This document shows, piece by piece, positions 44,933-56,965 of a DNA stretch of 64,000 bases. The position numbers and the translations under genes were made by a program. The DNA is from Pholiota molesta (taxonomy: Eukaryota > Basidiomycota > Agaricomycetes > Agaricales > Strophariaceae). Every line of letters begins with the position of its first letter. The first letter of the stretch is position 1. The DNA lies in contig JACGCK010000027.1 in the NCBI GenBank assembly GCA_014925825.1, positions 248,001-312,000 on the forward strand, in the 5' to 3' direction. Below the pieces are notes generated by a model. The model was given only the letters and a program-made list of their open reading frames with translations. It had not been told where the DNA came from and did not search any database.

Positions 44933-46745
44933 TTACCGGCCACCGCCCGCATTTACTTGCTCCCACATCGTTGCGTTTGAGTTTGAGCCTGAAGCCAGCC
45001 TTTCCTCCAAGCCGCTCTCCGTACTCCACATCAATGACGGTTCCGCCAACCTCGCACGGCGCTCCGCTGGGGCGTCATGCGCGCGACGTACAGAGTGAAT
45101 CATGCGCGGGCTCAAACCGACGTCGCGCACGGCCTCGTTCGCAATCATGCGGATCCTGGGCGGCGACCAATTGTCTCTATCATCACCATCGTCGTCGTCA
45201 GCGTCGGCGTAGTTGCTACTGCTGCCGCGACCGCGATGGGAAGAGGAGACAGGATCATAGAGGTCAATCATAGAGATATCATCCCTATACCCTTCCATGC
45301 GCTGTCCACGTGAATGGTAGTGGCGAGAGCTGGGATGGTGCTGGTACCCAGAACCCGGGCGGGGCGGGGTTACATTGGCCATCCATTCATCACGCTTGCG
45401 TTTCCGGTGTGCGCGTTCGGGAGAAACGCCAGAGCGTGTCATTTGCGTGAGCCTCGGCAGTCGCACGTCATGCGCTAGTAATGGAGTCGAGGCCGGGGTC
45501 GGAGGCACTGACGTCGGTAAATTTGATGCGAGTTGACGTATACGCTCGTCAAGATGTTCCAGAGTGAGCTTTGTGGATAGCGTCGTGGCCGCAACATCCG
45601 CCATAAGGCGTTCCAACCGATTACGCATGTCCGCTTGCTCATCGACGAGGGCGGTGAAATCGGGATCCGAGCGCCGGGATAAAGGCCCACGAGCGGCACC
45701 CGCACTTGCGCCTGTATCCACATTTTTATTGGCGACCAAGATATTATTGATGGATGCTGTATGCTCTTGGAGTATGCGATAGATGTCTTCCTCTCTCTTC
45801 GCATGCACCGATTCCGACTGAAATTGGGAATGCTGGAGCCTCAAGACGTGCTGTGTGAGTATCGCCTCGTTGCGGACGAGTCGATTCTGGTTGGTCATGG
45901 CGTCTTTGCCCACCATGAACGGTCCCATACCCAGAGCCACGACAGCTTGAATATCATCAGGCGCGATCTCCTTTGTGGGGACCTTGCGCACGCGCTGTTT
46001 GTATCCGAGTTGGCCGGAGGGGGCAGCACGAGACGCCTGGCTGTTGTCCTCTGTAAAAGGGCGTGGTTGGACATCCGAACTAAGATTGGGCAACCTCGTC
46101 GATTGAAGGAGGGGTGTATTAGGAATTGTTAGAGAGTTCAGACTCTTGGAAGAAGTGAAGGAGACTTCAGAGCTTCCAGATGTCTGGCGTTGTGGACCCA
46201 TCGTGACTATAGATAGAAAAAGGCAGTGGTGATCAATCGACATGCACCAGGAAAGAATATAACTTGCGACATCACGCACTATTGTGGTTCAACGGTCCTC
46301 TCGTGGGTAGTGAAATAGAGTTCCCGATATCGGGGAAGGAAGATACCCTATTGGATTCGTTGCGCATGTGCCTAGCTTGGACTGGGACACCTGTCAGCGG
46401 TGGGAAAGAAGGTACTGACATCGTTGTAATGGATGGCGAGGCAGGGGAAACAGAACCTTGGACCGCGACGCTGGAAGCTCTGGCACGCACAAAATGTTCA
46501 GGATCTCCATGTCCAAAAATAGAATAAGTGCCTCAATACGGGATCAGATAAGTGAATGTTATCTACCGTTCAAGTTCGAGGTAACATTGTGTTGAAATTG
46601 AGAAGAGGGCGTTACTGGGCGACCAGACCCGCCGATTAAGGGTGAACCTATGCAATAAAATCCTTTAGTGTGCTAGAATGTGAGAATGAAGAAAAACTGT
46701 TGGCATACTGCGCTTTAAAGGAGATTGTTCTCGGTCAGAAGGCAT
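44933..46745 (-). CDS. Disordered / coiled-coil protein of unknown function
   Basis: At least four exons. ATG 46745 (MPSDREQSPLKR) is joined over a short intron to SSPLIGGSGRPVTPSSQF, then GTYSIFGHGDPEHFVRARAS, then the long exon from TMGPQRQTSG to MWEQVNAGGGR at the stop. The middle (about 45960-45500 in DNA) is helical and charged: QNRLVRNEAILTQHVLRLQ, KREEDIYRILQEHTASINN, EQADMRNRLERLMADVAA, a probable coiled coil. The C-terminal third is rich in His/Arg/Ser/Asp (HRKRKRDEWMANVTPP; a nuclear-localisation-like basic cluster KRKRD). No enzyme domain. The basic cluster suggests a nuclear protein, but this is only inference. Confidence 0.75.
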
Positions 46746-49654
46746 ATTATGCTAAAGCCAGGAGTATCAGTATGACCGGAGGAAGAAAAGTCAAATGAAT
46801 GAAAGTTTTGGAAGTAAATGAGTCTTCAAACCTTCGAGTTTCCGCGTCTTGCTTTATATCTCTTGTACAGCTAACACCAGCCTGCGCAACAAAAATATTA
46901 CTCGACTCTGAAGTTGTGCGACCGTATGTCATAACAGCGCTCTCAGGACCGAGCTGTCACGGTGCTTGCTGTGCCGGTCCAAGGCAAGTGAAGATACAAC
47001 AACCCTCCCCTCCCAGTATGTAGGAGGTTTGAGAAGAACTATTTCTGACGCTGGTGCTATGCCTGTCGTCGGCCTTTCCACGCAGATCGGACGCTGATCC
47101 TTGTCCACTGACTCGAGTCGGCTCTTCGAAAACCAATTCCTTCAGCTCAAGTGAGTTGGTGATGCATCTCAACTCCAATCCTGCGACATATTCGTCGATT
47201 TTCCTGAAGAACTCGCACTGCAAGTAGGGCTGTAATATGATGGTGTATGTAGATCTGAGAAGCTGAGAACCAGGTGTGCTGGGCCTTTGGCGATATTTTC
47301 CAACTTATTTGCGACTATTTGTATAATAACACAGCCCCAATGGCTCGGCGGCTACAAAGCGGCTACGCTCCTTGCACTATCGAAGCTAAAGCGCTGAAGC
47401 CTGAATAAGACGGCGCGCGTGCGTTTGTCGCGACTCGCAATTCTCCTGGTGTGCCCCAAGCAATTATATAACCTAATTCTATTGCTGAAACACCATAATT
47501 CTATATGCGTATAAGTAATACTTACTGTAACTAGAACAAGATTAAGTAGATTTGAGTTAGAATACGATTCAAAGAAGTTTTTGACGTTCATATTTAAAGT
47601 CTTCGGAGCAGGTGCGAATGAAGAGACATTGACTAAATCTGATCACCTTCAAAATAGACACGACACCTCCTCATGTGGCCAACGATATAGCTGGTGGTAA
47701 TCTGGCGAGGATACAAATTGCTTGAAAATCATCTTGCGCGATAAACATGCATCCAGTTAACATGCATCCAGTTCTGGAGCGCCAGCGAAGGTAGTTCTAG
47801 TACTCAATTGTTTAGATAGGAGGCTACTTTACATACGGAGGAATGAAGAAAAAGGTGTACGGCTCTGGCGCGTCATTCCGCGATTTTAAGAATAGACGCG
47901 CAGCTCTTGGAAACGCGCCAGCCTAGCTGGAGATTCAGACCACATCTTTATTAGCCATAAATTTTAATTGACAACGCTAAGTTAAAGTTCTATCTTATCC
48001 AAATCTTATCGCCATTCAGGACCACGACATATACATTAGCACCCCCCACGGCATCGGATTTCGAGTTCAAGAACACCAGGCGGCGGGCGCCGAGTTGTGC
48101 CCTAAGCTGCCGGAGAATCTACAAGGCCGTCTACGACTCTACCGCCCTCGAGCCTAGACCTCGAGAAGGCGGGCGCGCCGCGCGGCTCAGCATTGAGTTG
48201 CAATACCCACACACGCCGTGTCCCCCGCGCATGTCGCCACAATTTATTCCACAGAGCGCGCTGCACCGCCTGCCACGCGATAACGGATGCGCATCTTCCG
48301 CATTGCGTCCGCATTGTCGCGTTATCCGCGCGAGCAGACTAGAGCAAGTCAACCCAATCCAGGACGCTCGAGACGCCGAGACGCGTGCCAGTGCGTGAGT
48401 TGAGCGGGAAACATAGCACTCCGCTCCGCTGACATCCCGCCTGACGCCCGCACTTAGGCCTGCGCAGCTGCCGATTCTTTCCATATTAACTATACCGCCG
48501 CGCAGTGCTGTGGGAGTGGCAACAGTGCTGGACAACGCGGGGAACGCTGGTACCATTCTTGCTGTCCTGCTCCAGCCGCCGACGTTTAATGGCAATGTCC
48601 ACGCTGCTGCCGAACGGACATCGCCGATCTATACTTACCAGTTCTGAGCCCTGTTCAGAAGACACGCGCCTCTGTAACGCCGGTACTCAATTCAGCGTCC
48701 ATTTTATGGGAGGCGGAGAAGAGGAGACGAATGCTTTGAATAGTAGTGAGTATGCAGTTGAATCAAAGTATGCGAGTAGACAAAGCTTGATTTATTTGCT
48801 TCTTGTGAGCTGGTTTCGTCCACGGGTATATATGTTAAGCACAAGTATGAGACGTAGTCTCCGGAGACAAACTCCTTGATACAGCTAGAACATATCGATC
48901 AACTGATCAACTGAAATGAAAGGGATACGCAGAAAGAAATACCTCCAGCGGGACCCGGGTGAGCGCTTGAATAAGCGCTCATTGATGCATCAATTGAGGT
49001 ATCCGCTACGCTGAATAACCGAGTTCTATTCCAGTGCATAGCATATATGAAAATGAGTACTATCTACTGTCGTCCTTCAGAACGACCCGCCAGGCAGATG
49101 TCGAAGACATGGTCAGAAACTCTCGTCCGTGTGCTGTTTCACGCACGCGCTCAAAGTGCGACTGGGATTTGGTGTATGGCCCGGTGGCATCGCATATCAC
49201 AAAAGTAAACTCGCATGAATGGTTCAACACGACTCAGACAGTCAGAATGAGCTACGTCAACGGTCAAACATCATCTTCAAGGAGCTGTATGAGCAGGCTG
49301 TGGCGGAAGTCGCGCATGTTGTGGGTACCGGAGCGCGTTGGAACTCGCGGGGAGCGCAGGTGGGTCCCTCGGACCCTCGCTGTCTCTCGAACGTGAACGA
49401 AGGAGCGGCTTAATTTAAGCACCTTCGAAACTACTCCTTTGACATTTGGACGACTGCCCGACCTTAAATATAGGTCAGATATTATTTCCGCGTTCCATCC
49501 GGCGTTTCGTCGGGCTCGTTGTAAAGTGGGCATTTCTGCAAATTGTCTTCTTTTGTTGCCGGGTCCGATACCTTTGAAGGCCCAACAAAACGGTTAGCTT
49601 TCGTTCACACACCTTCCTTTCGATATAAGCGCTCATCATCTCCCTGTGTCAAAG
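46746..49654. other. Long intergenic region
   Basis: Almost 2.9 kb without a convincing gene. Items: a minus-strand open piece 47223-46957 with some protein character (FFRKIDEYVAGLELRC), unsupported by splice partners; a GC-rich island at 48030-48560 giving long but compositional open frames; a perfect 20-bp hairpin at 48961-48980; and pieces around 49034-49413 open in two frames but without recognisable domains. Confidence 0.4.
48961..48980. repeat. Perfect 8-bp hairpin with 4-base loop
   Basis: GAGCGCTT, loop GAAT, AAGCGCTC. It is non-coding. It could be a regulator site, a cruciform or a remnant of a small inverted-repeat element. A related AAGCGCTC motif recurs at about 49627. Confidence 0.45.
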
Positions 49655-49830
49655 ATGGCTACTCTACCATTTTGGCCTAGCAAATACCACTTCTACGCCA
49701 TAGGAAATACGAGTGCGATCTCTCTGACGACTGATCTTCCCTTGGAAGAGCCTGCCCGCATTTTACTTTTGTGATGTGGTGACCCTCGCAACGTTCTGCA
49801 TACCATCTTCACAGATCCTCCCAGCTGTCA
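49655..49830 (+). pseudogene. 5' fragment of a DUF4470-type (MYND-associated) gene with a stop codon
   Basis: ATG 49655 begins MATLPFWPSKYHFYAIGNT and continues SAISLTTDLPLEEPARILLL, then a TGA at 49772-49774, then CGDPRNVLHTIFTD in the same frame up to a GTAAT donor-like site at 49831. The pattern (PxFWPxKYxFYxIGNT, LLLGCGDPRN) is the N-terminus of the fungal DUF4470 proteins that often carry a MYND zinc finger. The stop replaces the Gly expected in LLLGCGDP. The remaining exons are absent; about 70 bp later the sequence becomes the truncated zinc-finger-like gene copy. Family assignment is from memory of the motif. Confidence 0.6.
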
Positions 49831-49898
49831 GTAATTTCACTGTGACATTTAAGATATGCTGATATGCTGATCATTCGTTGCACATACAGCAGGCCGCT

Positions 49899-50352
49899 GA
49901 GGCTCTGACTACATTTGTTTATTCTCGCCCTCGAGCAGCCCTTCCCGCTGCCTGCTGACGCTAATTTACCTTCGAATGTAGTTGAAATCCCAACTTGATT
50001 CTTATTGATTACAGACACGCCATCTCGAAACCGGTCGACGGAGTAGATTTTGTCTATTGTCGTACCGAGAAGAGCCCAAAGCGCAGCCCCCTTTTTATTG
50101 GACTACATAGATGAGCACGCGAATCATCGTTGCTTGCATTGTACGTTTCCCAAGGGCTCCCAAGGGGCTCCGGTTATGGAAGAAGATACCCGACTTGTCT
50201 CGTCATATCTTTGACAAGTAAGTGATGTCGCTAATATGAGGCGAAGTAAGTTTATTGATATCGATAATCCTTTCAGGCATGTTATCCAATCTAAGGATCT
50301 CACTGAAGGTGTTGACTTCATAGAAGTTGAACCCGTACAAGACGATTTCTGA
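49899..50352 (+). pseudogene. Truncated copy of the 3' part of the zinc-finger-like gene at 52706-55245
   Basis: It starts abruptly at GAGGCTCTGACTAC and follows the parent sequence from 54688 onward, including its last two introns (GTAAGTGATGTCGCTAATAT) and the exon encoding AIQSKDLIEGVDL (here VIQSKDLTEGVDF). Frame breaks near 49950 and 50150 (a duplicated GGGCTCCCAAG piece) and a stop at QDDF (50350-50352), where the parent reads on, show that it is dead. All 5' exons are missing. Confidence 0.8.
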
Positions 50353-50877
50353 ATCAAAGAAACTTGAAAGATGCGTGCTTAGCATACGCTGTTTGAACGT
50401 TTATCCCTTTAGTTGGTTTGCATTCCTCATTATATTCGACTGCCTCCCTTTCTTAGTGCTCAATATGTCCTTCCGACTCCAATTTATGTGCTTATCTTGA
50501 ACTTCCGACACACAAAATATCCTAGCCTACAACACGTGAAGTACAATAACTAATCAACTAGGAACTAGCCGGTAGGGCGCTTAAGGGTGATCGATGATCC
50601 GTCAAACAAGCGAGTGATTACATATGTTCGGAACCAGGGTATTTCTCTTTCCTTTATTGTTTCAGACCTACCTAAATCACCATTTCAGGACAGATCCTGC
50701 CTGGATGAAGCATCTAACAATGCGTGTAGATGATGTTCCAATGCAATCTTGATAAGCTGATTTGGCATATTTAAAGCGTTGTCTCCTAGTTCTCAACTCA
50801 TAAACTCGGCCCAGTTCGAGAAGCACTGCGAGATCTCCTTCGAACACACCTCACCGTCAGGTATCGCGTTTAGAAAT
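50353..50877 (+). promoter_or_regulatory. Promoter region of SDR-A
   Basis: A 525-bp spacer. GGCATATTTAAAG at 50764-50776 lies about 105 bp before the start and is conserved in copy B as GGCATATTTATAG (55529-55541); it is the probable TATA box. The sequence between it and the ATG is also conserved (CCCAGTTCGAGAAGC). Confidence 0.55.
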
Positions 50878-52212
50878 ATGGCAAACACAACGGAAATACT
50901 GGGGGGCTTGACGGCCAGTAGCATGTTTAACCTTCGAGGCGTGGTCGCAGTCATCACCGGGGGCGGCTCGGTTCGTGCTAGGCTTATTCGTTCAAGGATT
51001 ATTTCTTAAAATAAATTATAGGGAATCGGGTTGATGATGACCTCAACACTCGTGGCCAATGGTGCTAAAGTATACATCGTTGGGCCAAACCAGAAGGAAT
51101 TGGACAGGTAACGTGGCTCACATCGATTGTAAACTGGTATGAACCTGATTATTTGAAGGATTGCCGAGGTTTATAACGCTGGCGCGACCGAAGGAATGGG
51201 GAGCATCCAAGGGATCCAGGGTGATGTTAGGCAGAAGGTGCGTAAATAGTATCTCTATCCTTCGTAGACTTACTGAGTATTCGGACATTGGTGCAGTCCG
51301 AAGCCTCTAGGCTCGCAACTTTCATAGGCGAGCGAGAACCAAACGGCATCACCGTGCTTTTCAACAACGCCGGGATAGCCAAGGGACATTTCAAACGTCC
51401 TGCGTCTTCGTCATCCGATCCCCCAAATGCCCAAGCGTTCGTTGACGCATTATTTCATTCGGTCTCACAAGACGATTTCGATGATATATATCGTACCAAT
51501 GCAGTAGGCCCATACTGGTTTACACTCGCCTTCCTGCCTTTGTTGGAAAAGTGGAAGTCCTCTCCTGGAGGGACGAAATTCGTACCACAAATTATCATGA
51601 CAAGCAGCATGAATGGGTGGACGAAGGTATAAGAGATCTTGCAATACCTGGTCACACATACTGACAGCATGCAAATTACTAGGATGCTGCAACCGGCGGC
51701 TTTTCATACCCGTATATGTTCTCGAAGAGCGCCATAGGACATGCCACATCATCTTTGGCGCATGAACTTCTGCCACTTGGTATTAGAGTGAACGGAATTG
51801 CGCCAGGTCTGTTGGCATTCATTAATACATTCAAATGCTGAAATGCTGACATTCGATGATGGATATTAACGACTTCAGGGCTCTTCCCAACTGAGGTAAA
51901 AACGAGTTCCATATTTTCAATAGTTATACTGATTGGTAAATACTAGATGACTAGTCCTGGAAAAATGGACGAGAGAGGCGTAACGACCGTCGCTCCAAAG
52001 GAAATCGAGTTTGAGGTTCCTGCAAACAAGGGTGGCGGATCCCGCCACGATATGGGTTCCCTTGTATTATTCTTGGTGGCGAACTGGTTTGTGAATGGCG
52101 AAACGGTGTTGATTGACGGTGGAGTGAGTGTTCATCCTCGTTTCATTCTCATGTGCTATATTTTATTAATGTGGGTTGGCAGACTTTGCTCAGGCATCCA
52201 TCTTCTTACTGA
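50878..52212 (+). CDS. Short-chain dehydrogenase/reductase, SDR-A (intact copy)
   Basis: ATG 50878 (MANTTEILGGLTASSMF). Exon joining gives VVAVITGGGSGIGLMM, the TGxxxGxG cofactor motif. It continues with GAKVYIVGPN, VLFNNAGIAKGHF (NNAG motif), the catalytic serine in IIMTSSMNG, the active site YMFSK (YxxxK, near 51715), LGIRVNGIAPGLFPTE, FLVANWFVNGETVLIDGG and the short last exon TLLRHPSSY ending at 52212. About 310 residues; classical SDR of the fungal glucose-dehydrogenase/Rhl-type oxidoreductase group, substrate unknown. It is the intact counterpart of the broken SDR-B at 55631. Confidence 0.88.
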
Positions 52213-52705
52213 ACTTGATGCTCAAAAATCAAAGCGAAGCATGTATACGTAGAGCGAAAAGAATGCGGAAGCCATCCTGGATATTTCATACCAATTGACT
52301 TGGTCGACTTTGTACGGTATTTGTGCTGTCGATAATATAAGCATGTTATACAAATCTTATGAACTACTAGTATTGTCTATTGAAGATGCTCAACGTTTAA
52401 AGAAAACAAGTGAAATGTCAAGATAAGTGAAGCAACGGCTCTGAAGCCGCTGCTCCACCAATTTTGAATTCCCCTAAGGAAGCTTGCCGTGGAAATGTTG
52501 AAACTCGGAATTTGATCCCAAGTTCCAACGATCCTTGCCCAGCGCCACCGTGCGTGTGCCGCCTGTTGACTAGTTCATGAATATGAATGATCTTCTGAGC
52601 TCTGCGCATCTTTGAATCAACCTGCAGCTGTCCTTTCATATCAACTCTAAACACATCAACACTGTTTTCTTTCCGTACGGCAGAGGACCAATTCTTCCAG
52701 ACGCA
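52213..52705. promoter_or_regulatory. Region upstream of the zinc-finger-like gene
   Basis: A 493-bp spacer following SDR-A. The part to ~52370 belongs to the duplicated unit (3' UTR of SDR-A); the rest must hold the promoter of the gene starting at 52706. I see no TATA box. Confidence 0.4.
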
Positions 52706-55245
52706 ATGCCAGTGGAGCTCGAGCGCACGAATCCATACACGGTGGACGATTTCGACCCTTCGGAGTCTCCTTTCAGTGATCTGAATTCCTACGAGTTGCT
52801 GGAAGAGCTTTGGAAGGAAGGAGTTAATTGGAGGTTCAAGCCACCTGCTCATTCGCCCAAGAACCGAGGTTCGTCATTTATTCTATTGGTACACCTGTGA
52901 TGTCTGTCTCTGGTCCCGGTTCTTTAGTCTCTAGCATCTCACCTGTTGCTCTCTAGATTTGCGGCTCTGACAACTCCCTTATCGACTATGCCTTTCGGCT
53001 TAGAAAATGTGATACCTGTATGGTCAGTATTATCTGTGGCTATTCGTTTTTCAAATTCTTGATCCTGAGAACAGGACTATCTATTTTTCGACGACAACAA
53101 AATGGTGAATGCAATCCAACCTATCATTGGAGAATTCAGTGATCTGCTAGATGAAGACCATGATATTTGGAGTATTGCTATCGAAACTTATCGTTCCAGT
53201 ATGAATACTCTTTCTATCTATCAGAATATATGGCCCGGCTGACTGAAGAATTATTCAGGGTCCTTCCTTTATGTTTCCGAAGAAGATTTCGACGAACTTG
53301 AGCCCAAATTCTCTCTCGAAGAAATTATCGAACGAGCACACGGGATGCGCAAGCATCTACTGGATATTCGAGCTGGTGCCCAAATGCTCAGACCGAATAC
53401 CAGACATTTTTAAATGCCACTAAAGCCGCCATACAGGAACATATGAAGGTATTTACCTTTTTGGTCTAGTTTGCCTCAACTCATCACCCTCATACTTTGC
53501 AAGCAAGCGAAATCCTGTGAGATGTGGGCCCACGACATTTATACCCGCGGTGTAGCTGCTTTTGTTGCTTCCGTTCCCATCTTTTGTGCAACGTCAGCCT
53601 TTACATCGTTTTCAACTTTTTCAGTCGGCTATACTGATGTTCCACAGGAGTAAGAAGGCCCTTTTAAAGAAAGGACATGATCCAAGGGATGTGGGACGAG
53701 CGCAAGACGATTTCGAATCAGTGATGACCCAGTCTACGTATCCCAATCTATCGGATCCTGTGTTAAGCCCGTCGAGTGAGTTTCTGTATTACCCTGCTTA
53801 TAGACCGCTTATCTTTCAATATTTCATTTCATTTCTCAAAGAACTCTGGAAGTATCTTCCAGTGCTAGATTTGTATGTTGGTGACTGCAAAAGATACCGC
53901 CTCAGTGACGAACTTGCTCAACGTGTCAGCAAACGGCAAGGAGTCATCCGCGCGTTTTATTGGAAGACTATCAAAACATTTCTTACTTCAGATAAGAGGC
54001 CCTATCTGCCGGGCTCGGAGAAGCTTCACAACCTCCGATTCTTTGCTGATTATATCAACGATCCGAAGGAATCAGTGGTCGAATTCAATACTTACTACGC
54101 TCATCAAGAAATTTTGCAATTTTTCGATGCATATGAGAAAACAAAGAAGCAACGAATTCTTAAGGTTCTGTTGAATACTGGCTTTCTTCCTATAGGGGCA
54201 ACCGAGAGCTCGAACCCCGATGATTTCTTGGGACTGGCGATCGCGGTCTTCGAATGTTGCCATGCTTCTGTCTTTGTCGGATGGGAAGATGCGGGTATTC
54301 ATTTGGCGTGTCTACATATGCCGCCATTCCTTCCCTCTCGTATAGATACTGCGGCTTATATCCACTTCAGCGATATCGGGTACCAAGCTCTCAAAAACTT
54401 GGCTTCCCTGCTTCACCTTGATCTACGATCCGCATTGGCGAAGGATTTTGACGCTCTGAACAAGCGATTCATCTGCAAGACGTGTAAATTCCATCGGCAG
54501 GGAGGGTTGCACGGCCATCACTCGATGACCTGGCGAGAATGTGTGAGTTGTTTATGCATTTCGATATCAATATTCAGGCTGCTCATTTCATTACTTTCTA
54601 CAGCTCAATCATGCAAAGCTAATGTGGAGCGTTTCGTCGGACTCGGACTCGGAACGCTCACATGTCATTATGTTTGATGTTCTATCCGAGGCTCTGACTA
54701 CGTCTATTCTCGCCCTCGAGCAACCCTTCCCGCCGCCTGCTGACGCAAATTGGACATGCAAACATTGTTATATATGGTTCGAGCCAGGAAAGAGGGCTGA
54801 AGTGGTTGACCATGCCAAGACAGTGTAAGCTGCCTTCCGATCTAGCTAAAATCCCATTCTGATTCTTGTTTATTATAGACACGGTGTCATGAAACCAGTC
54901 GAGGGCGTGGACATTATCTATTGCCATACTGAGAAGAGTCCAAAGCGCACTACCCTTTTTGTAGGGCTAGATAAGCACTCGAATCATCGTTGCTTGCGAT
55001 GTCCGTCTCCCAAGGGGCTCCGGTTATGGAAGAAAATACCCGATTTGCATCGTCATATCTTTGACAAGTAAGCGATGTCGCTAATATGAGGCGAAGTAAG
55101 TTTATTGATGATCAATGATCCTTATAGGCATGCTATCCAATCTAAGGATCTTATCGAAGGCGTTGACTTGATAAAGGTTGAAGCCGTACAAGACGATTAT
55201 TGGATTAAAGAGAAGATGCGCGCTGAAGGAATCACATTGGCATAA
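52706..55245 (+). CDS. Hypothetical protein with C2H2-like Cys/His motifs
   Basis: Start MPVELERTNPYTVDDFDPSE. There are about ten exons; the intron placement between 52870 and 53300 is uncertain. Clear exon peptides follow: DYLFFDDNKMVNAIQPIIG, FLYVSEEDFDELEPKFSLEE, a 50-bp intron (53372-53421) leading to AAIQEHMK, then QAKSCEMWAHDIYTRGVAAF, SAILMFHRSKKALLKKGHD, and the long exon with YLPGSEKLHNLRFFADYIN and CHASVFVGWEDAGIHLACLH. The C-terminal half has CKTCKFHRQGG, CKHCYIWFEPGKR with DHAKTVHG, and HRCLRCPSPKG with LHRHIFDKH, two C2H2-like pairs that may bind zinc. It ends MRAEGITLA at 55245. The family is not recognised; it resembles agaricomycete hypothetical proteins with C-terminal zinc-binding repeats. 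A truncated dead copy precedes it at 49899. Confidence 0.72.
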
Positions 55246-55630
55246 GCTGTTTATCTCTTTAATCGGTGTCCCTTCCTCGTCGCATTCGATTTTTTCCCCT
55301 TTCTTGGTAATCGATCTTTCCTTCCAATTCCATCTTCTGCGCTTATCTTTATGACTTCCGACGGGCAAACATTTATGGGTTTACTCTCACATAGGGCCCA
55401 ATGCTCCTACGAAACGTGCCCTTATGTTATTTCTAGAACATCAGATGAGTCCAATCTCGAGTCATAAGTATCGTAGATCAAGCATATAACAATGCGTGTA
55501 ATGACGGCATCCTTGATAAGCCAATTTGGCATATTTATAGCATTGCATCCAACTTATAAATTGGACCCAGTTCGAGAAGCGCTGCGAAAGCTCTTCGAAC
55601 GCACACCTCACACGCATCGCACTGAGAAAT
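55246..55630 (+). promoter_or_regulatory. Promoter region upstream of SDR-B
   Basis: A 385-bp spacer with the conserved TATA-like CATATTTATAGC at 55530-55541, about 95 bp before the SDR-B start, equivalent to that of SDR-A. Confidence 0.5.
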
Positions 55631-56965
55631 ATGGCAAGCACCACTGAGATATTGGGGGGCTTGACGGCCAGCAGCATGTTCAACCTTCGAGGCGTGGTTG
55701 CAGTCGTCACTGGGGGCGGCACGGTTCGTGCTGTTATATTCGTCCAAGACTGTTTCTCATGGAAATGGTTCATAGGGCATTGGGTTGATGATGACCTCGA
55801 CACTCGTGGCTAATGGTGCAAAAGTATACATCGTTGGGCCAAACCAGAAGGATTTGGACAGGTATTGTGGCTCGCGTTATTGTGAACTGGAATGATCCTG
55901 ATTATCTGAAGGATTGCGGAGGTTTATAACGCTGGCGTAACCGAAGGCATGGGAAGCATCCAGGGGGTCCAGGGCGATATTAGGCAGAAGGTGCGTATAC
56001 ATCTATATTTACATAGGGTCTACTGAGATCGATCCTGGTACAGTCCGAAGCTACCAGGATTGCCACTCTCATAGGCGAGCGCGAACCAAACGGCGTCACC
56101 GCCCTTTTCAACAAGCTGGTGTACTCAAGGGCAATTTCGAACGTCCTGCGTCTTCACCATCCAATCCCCCAAATGCACAAGCCTTTGTTGACACGTTATT
56201 CCATTCGGTCTCACAGGACGATTTTGATGATGTCTATCGTACCAATGCAGTTGGCCCATACTGGCTAACGTTCGCCTTCCTCCCTTTGTTGGAAAAGTGG
56301 AAGTCCTCTCCTGGAGGGACGAAATTCGTACCGCAAGTTATCATGACAAGCAGCATGAATGGTTGGACGAAGGTAAGTAAAGAGATCTTGCAATATCTGG
56401 TCACGCATACTGACCGCATGCGAATCGCTAGGATGCTGCAACCGGCGGCTTTTCATTCCCGTATATCTTTTCGAAGAGCGCCATAGGACATGCAACATCG
56501 TCCTTGGCTCGTGAACTCCTTCCGCTTGGTATCCGAGTGAATGGAATTGCGCCAGGTCTGTTGGCACTCGCTGATAGTTCAAATGCTGAAACGCTGACAT
56601 TCCGATATGATTCCAGGGCTCTTCCCAACTGATGTAAAACGATTCCATGCTTTTCATATGAAGGCTTTTAGTATTTATACTGATTGGTCGATCCTAGATG
56701 ACGAATCCTGGACAAATGGACGAAAAGGCGTAACCACCCTCCCTGCAGACAAGGAAGTTGCGTTTGAGGTTCCGGCAAATAAGAGTGGCGGAACGCGCCA
56801 CGATATGGGCGCTCTCGTATTGTTCTTGGTGGCGAACTGGTATGTTAACGGCGAGACTGTGTTGATTGACGGTGGAGTGAGTGTTTAAAGTCGTTTCGTC
56901 TTCGTTTGCTAAATTTTATTGACCTGGGTTGGCAGACTTTGCTCAAGCACCCATCTTCATACTGA
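55631..56965 (+). pseudogene. SDR-B, frame-broken copy of SDR-A
   Basis: The exon order is identical to SDR-A: MASTTEILGGLTASSMF, VVAVVTGGGTGIGLMM, GAKVYIVGPN, and so on. Two single-base losses relative to SDR-A break the frame: one in the NNAG motif at about 56110-56116 (ACAAGCTGG where SDR-A has ACAACGCCGG), and one at about 56721-56727 (GACGAAAAGGC versus GACGAGAGAGGC). The active-site segment (YIFSK) and the C-terminal VNGETVLIDGG are still recognisable. With two breaks the gene is probably dead, unless both are sequence errors. Splice sites are conserved. Confidence 0.78.

Larger units (their letters stand above)
49899..52370. repeat. Segmental duplication, copy A
   Basis: About 2.47 kb matching 54688-57110 (copy B) in order: 3' part of the zinc-finger-like gene, spacer with TATA-like ATATTTAAAG (50767), and the SDR gene with identical intron positions. 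Introns and spacers are more diverged than exons. In copy A the zinc-finger gene is dead and the SDR is intact. Confidence 0.8.

Noticed and set aside
48030..48600. GC-rich minus-strand open frame of 154 codons
   Set aside because: Compositional open frame rich in Arg/Ser/Ala with competing frames; no homology-like motif or splice signals.
53371..53421. Apparent frameshift in the zinc-finger-like gene near 53385
   Set aside because: A 50-bp GT-AG intron (GTGCCC...AAAG) joins CGAGCTG to CCGCCATACAG in the correct phase, so no break is needed.
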